A model generated the notes under the pieces. The model ran no database searches. It was not told the DNA's origin and worked only from the letters and a program-made list of their open reading frames with translations. Of a stretch of 64,000 nucleotides of DNA, positions 55,101 to 61,733 are shown piece by piece (positions within the stretch are counted from its first letter, which is position 1; each line of letters begins with the position of its first letter). Source of the stretch: Lagopus muta (lineage: Eukaryota > Chordata > Aves > Galliformes > Phasianidae); the NCBI RefSeq assembly GCF_023343835.1, contig NC_064439.1, forward strand, positions 19,415,433-19,479,432, read 5' to 3'. The position numbers and the translations under genes are program-made.

Positions 55101-57636
55101 AGAGACAGGGTAGCCAACTGCATCCTCTAAAGCTCTGGAGCAGCGCAATTCCCCAGCATATTTGATGATCTTGTTTTCTATTCTTTTACCTCCTACATAT
55201 TCTTGTTCATGTATCTCCGTGATGCTTAATAGTTCTGCATTTTGCTCCTGACAGCTTTTTCTTGCTTGATGCCATGTCAGAGCTGATTCTGAGTTTATTT
55301 GATAGCAAACACCAGTAGAAGCATCTTCTGTCCAAAATCTCTCTGTGTCATCTGAAAGAAGTGAAATGGAGTGCTACTGTTAGGGTATTAGCATTGCATC
55401 AGCTAAAAGAAAATGGAGTACGTAATGATGCAAAACCCGTAAGAATGCACAGCATCAGCCATACATACAAGAGGTCATGGCCTTACATTGCATCAGGGAA
55501 GATTCAGTTGGATATCAGGAATTATTTTTTTTTCTAAAAGAGCAGTGAGGCAATGGCACAGGCTGCCCAGAGAGGTGGTGGAGTAACCACTGCTGGAAGA
55601 GTTCAAGAGACATGTAGACGTGGCATTGAGGGATGTGGTTATTAGGCATGGTGGGGACAGGCTGATGGTTGGACTAAATTATCTTAGTGGCCTTTTCCAA
55701 CCTTAATGATTCTATGATCAAATCTAAAGCACTAGAAAGTTTGAAATTGGATCAATCATCCATTTAAAAATGTACTTTTTAAAAAATGTAAAACATTCTT
55801 TTAAATTTGTTTATAAAATGAAGTGAGATGATAGCCAATATTACTCAGTACTTGTTTTTAATCCACAAAAGGGATAGTAATACTACATAAACCAGGCAAA
55901 TCTGTATATTAAAAAAAAATAATTCCTGGATGAACTCAGAGGAAGAAAGCAAACATGCAGTTGGACTATGGCCCTGGAAACTCCGGGAAAAGAATTCCCT
56001 CTTAGTTCATCAGCCAGAGAAGTAGCTTGTTCAAAGTTGCTGAACCTGGCCTCTGGCAACCCCAAGGAGCTATAAAATTGTCTGTGTAACACCAGTGTGC
56101 AGATCAGCTGCAGTCTTTGCAGAACAACTCATAACGCCTTGTCAAACTGTTGCGCTGTTGGGAAAGCAGTTGGCAAGGAACACAGAACAGACTGCAGACT
56201 GTGTCCAGCGGTGGAGGAATGCCAAGCATAGGTTTGTTACAAAGATGGGAGAGGAAGGTAATTTTAGCAGCAGTGTGTTATGGAGGCTGGTAGGAAGACA
56301 CAAGAGCAAGATAGAAAAGTTGATGTTAAAAGGAAACAAGAAGCAATAGTGTATAGCAGTATAAATGAGAATTGACCTACAGGACGTATCTAAGGAATAA
56401 AGAGTAATTATAATTTTGGAAAGAAAGATAGCAGTCCAGAATCAGTCTGGTCATGACATGCACTTAAGTTGCACACCTAAGACATATAGGAAGGAGCCTT
56501 TTTCAGTTCTCTGGTCCATGAGGAAAAGCAGCCACCTGCAGCAGGTGAGTCAGGACCTGGCTGGGCTGAGCCAGGCTCCAGAGATTATTCTTCCTTTCTC
56601 TCAGCAGAGGGGCAGCCCTCAGCTGCTAGGACTAATGTTCAGACAGATTATTTTCACTTATTCACTTGTACTCTGACAAGGATGTGCACATTGTAACTGA
56701 TAACAAACCTCACTGATGGATCGATAAATTGTTTTCTCAGCAACATTTAATGAGGACTTAATAGAACTATTTATCAATCCATTTTCCTACCTAAACTGAG
56801 AGATCATACTATCATTTTAATTTTATTACTATTATATTTTTTTGCATCTAGAATTTTTAAATAAAAAAATTGCAATAGCATGGTTTGAGCTTTAAATGTT
56901 TTGTTCAGAGTCTGGTATGTTAACCTTGTAGGAAAATCTGATTCTGCGCTGTACTGATAAGTTGTGGTTCCTGAAGACACAAAAACCCTGAGTAGATCTC
57001 GCACATTAAGAATCTTACTGCATTGTTCTGTGCATCTTACTGCACATGTTCTGTGCAGCTCAGTAGGTTCACTTCATTATTGCATCTTTTTTTATTAAAC
57101 AAACATAAAAACAATACAAAATGAAATAAAACAAAACAAAAAAGGCTGACCAAAAGGAATACAGGTCAGTCCTCACTACAGCTAACATGAATATATGGCT
57201 CTAAAATTTCATCATTGCACTATGGAGATGATGGGGAAAGTAAATTGAGAGATCCCTATGCTACCCCACCTCCTATTGCCTTCATTTACAGTACCATCTA
57301 AATTAGCATTTTCACAGAAAGAAACACCAGTTTAAGTATCCTGCTCTTATTACCTTCCTTTCCCTTAACATCTGCACATCTCTCCTCTTTCATTCTGTGA
57401 ATTGGGAGCTACCAGGATAACACATTCTTTACATCATATATCAAGTCTGATTACAAATATAAAACAATCACTTTGTCCATTAAAACTGTAAATATGCTCA
57501 AGGAAAAATATTTTCATACCTAATTTAACACAAAACCAGCAGGAAACTTACCCAGAGACTGTAATTGCAATGTACCACACACAAGGCAAAGGAAAACCAA
57601 GAACCTGGCAAGAATCATTGCAAATTTTCCTTTCAT
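28115..57636 (-). CDS. MRC1L: Gene II: MRC1-like receptor lacking CysR and FN2, with an in-frame TAG
   Basis: Coding exons: 57552-57636, 55190-55351, 54416-54529, 53264-53410, 52201-52383, 51144-51298, 49857-49967, 48612-48727, 47660-47808, 46613-46812, 45246-45373, 44272-44359, 43549-43693, 42319-42354, 42049-42218, 41359-41441, 40415-40515, 39920-40059, 39338-39452, 37830-37984, 37155-37257, 35516-35745, 33726-33891, 32612-32758, 31350-31466, 30575-30748, 28889-28918 and 28115-28353. They total 3789 nt with all phases joining. The exon count equals the 30 of human MRC1 minus the CysR and FN2 exons. Product: signal peptide, CTLD1-8, membrane segment (about 1194-1216) and a 46-residue tail. 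EPN/WND sits in CTLD4 (556-558, 577-579) and CTLD5 (707-709, 727-729). Codon 991 (33835-33837) is TAG, so a plain reading stops after 990 residues, before the membrane segment. It is either a recent pseudogene, a secreted form, a polymorphism or an assembly error; the rest is intact. Confidence 0.9.
28889..28918 (-). CDS. MRC1L: Gene II exon 27: juxtamembrane stalk
   Basis: This 30-base exon encodes TAPEAVANVK between CTLD8 and the membrane segment. The acceptor (TTTCTCTTTGACAG), the donor (GTAGGC) and both phases fit, and gene III has a 33-base exon in the same place. Skipping it would also keep the frame, so it could be alternative. Confidence 0.8.
28919..30574. other. Gene II intron between CTLD8 and stalk
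   Basis: 1.66 kb. It contains a T tract at about 29904-29932 and two overlapping open frames (29038-29271 minus, 29338-29655 minus) without family similarity or splice support. Nothing else is recognised. Confidence 0.6.
30575..30748 (-). CDS. MRC1L: Gene II exon 26: CTLD8, last third
   Basis: It encodes QLLWQDNSALDFVNWAEAEP and then CSSRKGFICKTPK. The donor GTAAGT leaves one base that the stalk exon completes. Confidence 0.94.
31350..31466 (-). CDS. MRC1L: Gene II exon 25: CTLD8, middle
   Basis: It encodes GMLTSVEDLAESNFLAEHAD and then SKTSGFWIGLYRNISG, matching human SKTNFWIGLFRNVEG. A sequon (NIS) is present. Confidence 0.94.
32612..32758 (-). CDS. MRC1L: Gene II exon 24: CTLD8, first third
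   Basis: It encodes RCPQSGHTAWIPFRSYCYYF and then ANEMSWVQSVTRCIQSG. It is almost the same as human CTLD8 (HTAWIPFHGHCYY). Confidence 0.95.
33726..33891 (-). CDS. MRC1L: Gene II exon 23: CTLD7, second half, contains TAG
   Basis: With the acceptor TTTCAATTCTAG at 33892, phase 0 gives SYGYYRWSDKRKIDFSNW, then a TAG at 33835-33837, then YEEPKEKIACVFLDLSGEWK. This aligns residue for residue with human CTLD7 (24 positions from the exon start to EPK), so the stop sits inside the domain just after the conserved N-W. The TAG is itself a possible AG acceptor. Using it would drop exactly 57 bases and keep the frame. Confidence 0.85.
33835..33837 (-). other. In-frame TAG stop in CTLD7 of gene II
   Basis: The minus strand reads AAT TGG TAG TAT GAA GAA CCA, with Asn-Trp before and Tyr-Glu-Glu-Pro after, both conserved. 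It is codon 991 of 1263. It is the only stop or frame break I found across all 28 exons of the gene. Confidence 0.85.
35516..35745 (-). CDS. MRC1L: Gene II exon 22: CTLD7, first half
   Basis: It encodes SYLIIPSKMSWEEARKACRV and then SSELASISDYYSN, ending [10 protein letters not shown] in phase 0. It is similar to gene I exon 24. Confidence 0.94.
36004..36061 (+). mobile_element. Short CR1 3'-end fragment
   Basis: The stretch GACTGGACTAGGAGATCTTA continues with the TGGTCTTTCCCAACGTTAATGATT-type CR1 tail. Only the last 60 or so bases of the element remain, in the intron between gene II exons 22 and 21. Confidence 0.75.
37155..37257 (-). CDS. MRC1L: Gene II exon 21: CTLD6, last third
   Basis: It encodes TDCIAMTVRSVNEVGKWENT and then DCHHNKSYICQMDS. 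The acceptor is TTTTTTCCCCTAG. Confidence 0.92.
37830..37984 (-). CDS. MRC1L: Gene II exon 20: CTLD6, middle
   Basis: It encodes FLTFHLKDVTDETWIGLNDK and then YVWTDGSPYDYACWARGFP. An extra cysteine replaces the usual Asn before Trp (A-C-W), which could be left unpaired. Confidence 0.92.
38429..38456. repeat. Perfect 12-base inverted repeat (hairpin)
   Basis: ATTTTGGCTGTT, a four-base loop ATAA, then the exact reverse complement AACAGCCAAAAT. It lies in the gene II intron between exons 20 and 19, inside a 270-base plus-strand open frame that matches nothing I recognise. Confidence 0.85.
39338..39452 (-). CDS. MRC1L: Gene II exon 19: CTLD6, first third
   Basis: It encodes CYKIVGSRQEERLTWYSARS and then [18 protein letters not shown]. 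The acceptor is CTCCCTACAG and the donor GTATGG. Confidence 0.93.
39920..40059 (-). CDS. MRC1L: Gene II exon 18: CTLD5 end with WND, and linker
   Basis: It encodes GFWNDVNCGLKNAFICERQN and then a linker with TVLPPLGGCPEMW. WND is at 727-729. The first CTLD6 cysteine is in this exon. Confidence 0.94.
40415..40515 (-). CDS. MRC1L: Gene II exon 17: CTLD5 long loop with EPN
   Basis: It encodes WLGKTPVNYVAWAPGEPNYS and then HNDENCVVMRKDF. EPN is at 707-709. 101 bases, as in gene I. Confidence 0.95.
41359..41441 (-). CDS. MRC1L: Gene II exon 16: CTLD5, core
   Basis: It encodes INRKLGGVFLQEESYFIGLF and then VSSDRKLS. The YFIGL core matches human YFIGLL. 83 bases. Confidence 0.92.
42049..42218 (-). 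CDS. MRC1L: Gene II exon 15: CTLD5, first third
   Basis: It encodes ADGWIIYKDKQYYFSRERVP and then MEKARRICQRNFADLVVIED. It is close to human CTLD5. The acceptor is TATCTTCCAG. Confidence 0.93.
42319..42354 (-). CDS. MRC1L: Gene II exon 14: CTLD4-CTLD5 linker
   Basis: This 36-base exon encodes TLLKPEPNNKH with matching phases on both sides. It corresponds to the gene I 39-base exon and to the human KPEP linker. Confidence 0.9.
43141..43168 (+). repeat. T tract
   Basis: Uninterrupted run of about 27 T in the gene II intron between exons 14 and 13. Similar tracts at 16202-16226, 29904-29932 and 37371-37390 are prone to length error. Confidence 0.85.
43549..43693 (-). CDS. MRC1L: Gene II exon 13: CTLD4 end with EPN and WND
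   Basis: It encodes VIYENWDEDEPNNDKGIEHC and then MRWNDLYCEHLLNWICETKK. EPN (556-558) and WND (577-579) form the mannose-type calcium site, as in human CTLD4, the main sugar-binding domain of MRC1. This is what gene I has lost. Confidence 0.96.
44272..44359 (-). CDS. MRC1L: Gene II exon 12: CTLD4, core
   Basis: It encodes LQTQGFWMGLFLLNPDEGFA and then WIDGSP. The family core WIGL reads WMGL here. 88 bases, as in gene I. Confidence 0.93.
45246..45373 (-). CDS. MRC1L: Gene II exon 11: CTLD4, second quarter
   Basis: It encodes FFVRDKNLKKNWFEAEEFCR and then EIGGNLVTINSKEDQ. The acceptor is TTCTCAATAG and the donor GTGAGT. Confidence 0.93.
46613..46812 (-). CDS. MRC1L: Gene II exon 10: CTLD3 end, linker and CTLD4 entry
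   Basis: It encodes GKEQGCVAMGTGANAGLWDV, then CQETANFLCKQRA, a Pro/Ala linker (VLPPAPPAQVPAA) and CAQGWDGAPQADSCFK. It is noticeably more GC-rich than neighbouring exons. 200 bases, as in gene I. Confidence 0.93.
47660..47808 (-). CDS. MRC1L: Gene II exon 9: CTLD3, middle
   Basis: It encodes NEQAFLISLTGLRSEKYFWL and then a FTHWNSAMPG end that matches human FTHWNSDMPG. The donor is GTAAGT. Confidence 0.94.
48612..48727 (-). CDS. MRC1L: Gene II exon 8: CTLD3, first third
   Basis: It encodes GWKRFSFHCYLVGSALATFS and then ANKTCEKSKAYLATVET. 116 bases, as in gene I. Confidence 0.94.
49857..49967 (-). CDS. MRC1L: Gene II exon 7: CTLD2, last third and linker
   Basis: It encodes DGYWATDVCDRQLGYICKKK and then a charged linker ending KDPGCQE into CTLD3. 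111 bases, as in gene I. Confidence 0.94.
51144..51298 (-). CDS. MRC1L: Gene II exon 6: CTLD2, middle
   Basis: It encodes EELWLGLNDLKAHFYFEWSD and then TTWQRRHPTYRNGLEDCVVM. The long loop has R-H-P-T where gene I has GEPT, so there is no canonical sugar site. Confidence 0.94.
52201..52383 (-). CDS. MRC1L: Gene II exon 5: CTLD2, first third
   Basis: It encodes KCTEGWWPYAGHCYSIQRES and then WKDALTSCKRQDGDLASVHT, ending VSQLGY. 183 bases, as in gene I. Confidence 0.95.
53264..53410 (-). CDS. MRC1L: Gene II exon 4: CTLD1, last third
   Basis: It encodes SPSPDPGKICGTMNPRQNAK and then CNQRFGYICKKRKINS, plus a linker with a sequon (NIT). 147 bases, the same as in gene I. Confidence 0.94.
54416..54529 (-). 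CDS. MRC1L: Gene II exon 3: CTLD1, middle
   Basis: It encodes [20 protein letters not shown] and then FRYLNWAPG. Same length as the gene I counterpart (114 bases). Confidence 0.94.
55190..55351 (-). CDS. MRC1L: Gene II exon 2: CTLD1, first third
   Basis: It encodes DTERFWTEDASTGVCYQINS and then [20 protein letters not shown]. It aligns closely with gene I exon 4 and human CTLD1. The acceptor is TTCTTTCAG. Confidence 0.94.
55352..57551. other. Gene II intron 1, without CysR or FN2 exons
   Basis: 2.2 kb between the signal peptide and CTLD1. I searched the minus strand for CysR (QKFRW, QKW, six Cys) and FN2 (CTFPF, WYAGC, LWCATT) remnants and found none. It holds one CR1 fragment and plus-strand open frames at 56095-56349 and 56416-56676 that resemble nothing known to me. 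Confidence 0.7.
55542..55718 (+). mobile_element. CR1 LINE 3' end in the domain-loss intron
   Basis: Contains CAGGCTGCCCAGAGAGGTGG, TGATGGTTGGACTAAATTAT and TTCCAACCTTAATGATTCTA, the typical CR1 tail. It lies in the first intron of gene II, the interval where CysR and FN2 would be expected, antisense to the gene. Confidence 0.9.
57552..57636 (-). CDS. MRC1L: Gene II exon 1: signal peptide
   Basis: The start codon is at 57634-57636. The 28 codons include a hydrophobic core (ILARFLVFLCLVCGTL), and the donor is GTAAGT after one extra base. This phase joins directly to CTLD1 (Asp codon completed), so no intervening exon is needed. A second Met at residue 7 is a possible alternative start. Confidence 0.85.
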
Positions 57637-57719
57637 CCCTCAATCAAAATATTGTATAAAAGCCTTCTGAGTGAGGATAGTAACAGATCCTTCTCTCTGT
57701 CAAAGTGCTGATGTACACA

Positions 57720-57742
57720 TGACATATCCTGTCATGTGACAT
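57720..57742 (-). promoter_or_regulatory. Gene II upstream E-box plus ETS core
   Basis: The minus strand reads GTCACATGACAGGATATGTC about 90 bases upstream of the start codon: E-box CACATG followed by an AGGAT core. It corresponds to the block upstream of gene I. No TATA box is evident at either gene. Confidence 0.5.
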
Positions 57743-59182
57743 TCCAAAATAACTCTAATGCACACTGAAAATATCACTCTCTTTGAAGATTAAGTTCCTT
57801 CCAAAATCAGCATCAGTTAAATTCAAAGTTGTAACAAAAATCGTGAAAAAAGTGACAAGTGAAATAATCAACATGTAGTAGGGTCTATAAACCAAAGTAG
57901 AATGCCATAGGAGGAACAACTATCTTTGCTTTTATTTATAAATTGTTAGGAAAAATTAATGCATAAAATGGTTGACTTCATAGTTAAAAAGTACTAACAA
58001 AAGCTTGTTCAGAAAAAAAAGTTGCCAGACTTTAGTTAAAGTAGGAGCTCAGTAAATTGTTTAATAAGTTTGCAATTGAGATTCAGCGAGAGCTTAGGGT
58101 CAGCAATGCATACAAGAGCAACCCAGAAAAGCGAAGCTGACTAGAGTCACAAACAGTGTTTAAAAAAAAAAAAAAGACATAGAAATTGACTTCACTGGGT
58201 AAAACCACATTCCGTGATTCTGTGTACATCTGAAACCACAAAATAAAATAGCACTGAGAGAGGGAAAGTACCTGGAGGACACAATTTCCGCTTGGTTCCC
58301 TCTTCTCCCTGAAGTGCCAGTCATACTCTTGACCAAGTGGGCCTTAGGTTGCCTCAAGTAAATGGATGCTTGTGAGATTTCAGCTCCTCAGGGCTGAAGG
58401 GTGATGGAGGGAGATCAGTGCAGACACTGAGGCAGGCTAAAAGTTAACTGAGGAATTTATGCTGGTTGCCATCATTTTGGGATCAATGTTCTCCATACTA
58501 CATTTTGCTTGTGCCAGAGGCTAGACTCACCACTGTGCTAAATTGTTGGTTTTATTTATGCTAAAAAACCTGGGTCCCACTGCCTAGAAAATAAGAAAGA
58601 GAAATGAACTTTATTGTTTCTTTTACTTTTCCACCATGCAGAATAGGCCCTACGCAGCCTAGAGAAGCAAAAGGCAAGCAAAATGCTAGCGCCATCTGTT
58701 AAGCACACAAAGTGGTCAGTATCTATATGGCATTTGTGGCTCACCTAAATTTCTACTTTATTCTGATTCTGCTGTTTTTCTAACGGCATGATTATTTTTT
58801 TCTTGCTGATTCCTCATACAGGCAATACTGCTGCATTCCTCAATTTTCAGTTCCTTTTACTTGTATTTAAATATGGCAAGTTGGTGCTTGTTTAAGCTGA
58901 ATACAAAGAAGTGAGGAGAGAAGCACTCTTATTAAGAGAAGTCATTGCTCAGATGTGAGCACTTCCCTTCTGCTTTCCTCATATAGTCTTTCCGGTGCCT
59001 TTGACAGATAGCTCCTGGCAGCAGCCTAGCTGAAGCTTTCTGCTGCATGCACGTCTACTAGCAAGTAGTAATAATGACTGTGCTGGTGTTCTTTGCCTAC
59101 TGGTAACCTTCAGCAGCATGCTGCTGAAGCATTATTTTAAGTATTACCTCTTTTTAAAATAGTGCTGTTTGTTTAATATTGT

Positions 59183-59220
59183 GATACTTCCAAGACACTT
59201 CCAAGATACTTCCAAGATAC
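59183..59220 (+). repeat. 11-base tandem repeat, about 3.5 copies
   Basis: GATACTTCCAA repeated with one C/T change in the second copy. Confidence 0.88.
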
Positions 59221-59359
59221 AGCCTTTAGCAATCAGTGCCTGCCATGATGAGTGGGGACAAGATTGCCTCTATACTGTAAAATAAACTGGTCTTCAGAAC
59301 AAAATATATTGCGGTTGACAACCACATTAGTAGACTGAAAAAAAATAAATACAGCTGAG

Positions 59360-59455
59360 TCTTATATATGTATAGGTATATAGCTATGTATATATATACA
59401 TATATTTAGTGTATATTTATATATATATATATAGGTATATATAGGTATAGGTATG
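59360..59455 (+). repeat. TA-rich microsatellite
   Basis: Runs of TATATA interspersed with GTATAGGTATA units; low-complexity intergenic sequence. Confidence 0.88.
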
Positions 59456-59599
59456 AACAGTACTTTCCATGGCAGAAAATGAAAATGAGCAAAGTTTCTG
59501 TAACATGACAGAAAAACGTAACAAGATGACAAAGCAGCAAAGTCTTAAATTGCAGTGAGTGCAAACCTGCTTAGATTGTATAGCAGTAGGCACAGAAAT

Positions 59600-59840
59600 A
59601 AAAGAAAGAAACTGCTTACCTTCAGAAGGCCTGTAAGGTCATCACGTAAGCAGAGATTTCCAGATGAGATACCCTCACCTCCACTGTCAACTCTTAAATT
59701 AGGTCTGGGTAGGGGTAGATTCTGGCTCCATTCCTTCTGGTCATTCAGGTGCATTGCTTACACCTGACAACTGTGGGTTGGCCTTGCCTTCCCCCCAGAT
59801 GCTCAATCACTGGTTGAAATCATGACAGCATTTCCACTAC
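59600..59840. repeat. Interspersed repeat, copy 3 of 3
   Basis: Shares CTCTTAAATTAGGTCTGGG, TTCTGGTCATTCAGGTGCA, TTGCTTACACCTG and CAATCACTGGTTGAAATCAT-type blocks with the copies at 19830 and 26470, in the same orientation. Ends are approximate. Confidence 0.5.
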
Positions 59841-60002
59841 GGTTTGATATCCCAAAGTTATATGAAACAAGTATATGCAGCTCCATTTTTTCAGATAAAT
59901 GGAAGATGCAGCTACAAGGAACAACAGTACAGGTGGACAGTTGGAGCAAAATTTGAGGCAAAAAGATTTTACAATTGCAAAAAATCCGAGCAGTTGTAAA
60001 TT

Positions 60003-60069
60003 TTTATTGTTTTTTCAATTCACAACAATCCAGTTCTTAATAATAATCACATTTTATTGAACATTTATT
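60003..60069 (-). terminator. Candidate gene III polyadenylation signals
   Basis: Minus-strand AATAAA at 60064-60069, 60053-60058 and 60003-60008, about 350-420 bases past the stop codon. Confidence 0.45.
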
Positions 60070-60307
60070 CTCACAAGTTGACATCATTTTTTTCATTATG
60101 TTTTTTTCTTGATAAGCTATTTACACTACCATTTTTGCTAAGGCTCTTAAGGGGAACACCTTGACTATTACAAAACTATAACATAACTCAGTAACTTTGA
60201 TTTTGTGAAGTATGTGTGGTACAAAAGATACAAAAATACAAAAGAAAAATATTGCAAAATGAGAAAAAGTATTTGATTTAAGATTGCTAGAGACATTTAA
60301 CAGATAC

Positions 60308-60350
60308 AATTTCAGCAAGATTCAATTCAGCAAGATTCAATTTCAGCAAG
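60308..60350 (+). repeat. 15-base tandem repeat in gene III 3'UTR
   Basis: AATTTCAGCAAGATTC is repeated nearly three times, just downstream of the gene III stop codon on the minus strand. Confidence 0.85.
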
Positions 60351-60419
60351 TAACTTCCTCCCCTGAATTAGCTTGTGCCAGAGAACCAATTCTCACCGAT
60401 TCCTTAATGTACGAACACA

Positions 60420-60580
60420 TCATTTAGAAGTGTTTAAATCTCTTGATAGTTGGTTTTGCCTTTTTCTCTTGTAGAAGTAGATTAACACACCAGCTCCAAG
60501 AAGACTGAGAATGGACAAGAAAAAGAGAGGCCAAACAGAGGGATGAACAGGTGGATGAGTCTCTTCATTCCTTTGCTTGT
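60420..60580 (-). CDS. MRC1L: Gene III exon: membrane segment, short tail and stop
   Basis: It encodes KQRNEETHPPVHPS, a hydrophobic segment (VWPLFFLSILSLLGAGVLIY) and then FYKRKRQNQLSRDLNTSK with TGA at 60420-60422. The tail has no internal tyrosine after the membrane border. Confidence 0.9.
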
Positions 60581-61702
60581 CTGAAATGAATGCGTATTAC
60601 TGTGAGAAATCTTAGTATTTCCTTTATTACACATACTACACGAAAACCAAACTGTTCTCTGCTGATCAGACTCAGGAGAGAGCAAATCTCTCTGAATGAT
60701 TGCTGATTGGAAGCCAGATCCCTTTCACTAAAGCTAATGTAGTTTCAGTGGATCTGAGTTTGTGATATACAAAGCTATCTGTCAAAGCATGCATAAGAAT
60801 TCAGTGACTAATTTATCTATTATTTGTTCATTATGTGATTTCTGAGCTTTATGACTAGTCACCTTTGTTTCATGTCTTTCTTCTGCTTTTAATAATGTAA
60901 TGAATAGAGCTGACTCGGAAATTAAAGACAATACTCTGTTTCCACAGATCAAATGTATGTCTAGAAAGTTTAACTCAGTAGTCCCTTTCAGGTGTTTAAG
61001 CCACACTGAGGTTTCTTACTCACTGATCAACACTGGCTAGAGAACCTCCTCAGTCCTCATTCAGTTCTGCACTGACATGCAGTCATGCATAGTCCTTTTT
61101 AAGTCAGTGAATCAATATGGGAACAACAGTCTTGCACAATCTTGTTAACTTTCAGCATGTTCAGGGCCTGAGAAAGGAAATTTCCTTGTTCCCCCAGTAT
61201 GGTGCTACTGTTCTGCAGGGAAAACATGGAAGAAACTTTGTACAATCTCCCAGTGCCTTACTGAGGAAATGGGAAACAAGTCTCTCTGAAGACCTTAGAG
61301 CAACAGAGAGCAGATCTTGAAAGACACAATTTTGATTTATTGACTCAAGTCATGCTTTATATATAGCTTTGGGATTATAATTATTTGGAAATTAATTTTC
61401 CTATCAATTTGTTTGCAATAATTCCTATGGAAGCAAGTTGCATAGACATCTATACAGGTTTCTGCAGCCAAGTTGCAGTTCTGTGTGTCTCTCTTCTCTA
61501 AGTCTCTAGCTGGGTCACTGATGAGCTTGTCAGATCTGCATTAGCCCTGCAGCAATTCAGCCACCCAAGCCCATCCAAGCACTCATGTGGCTGTAAAAGT
61601 CAGCATGGGACTCTCATGAGTGATTTGCAATTATTCATCTTAGTAACTGCCAGCAGGGTGTTCTCTAAAAGGGGATAATAAGGAAAACTCATGTTAAAGT
61701 TT

Positions 61703-61733
<31 letters not shown>

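Larger units (their letters stand above)
57743..59999. other. Intergenic region between genes II and III
   Basis: About 2.3 kb of AT-rich sequence with a short tandem repeat, an AT microsatellite and one interspersed repeat copy. No exon was found. Confidence 0.65.

Noticed and set aside
55883-56349. Open frames in gene II intron 1 considered as CysR or FN2 remnants
   Set aside because: No cysteine pattern or Trp motif of either domain in any frame.
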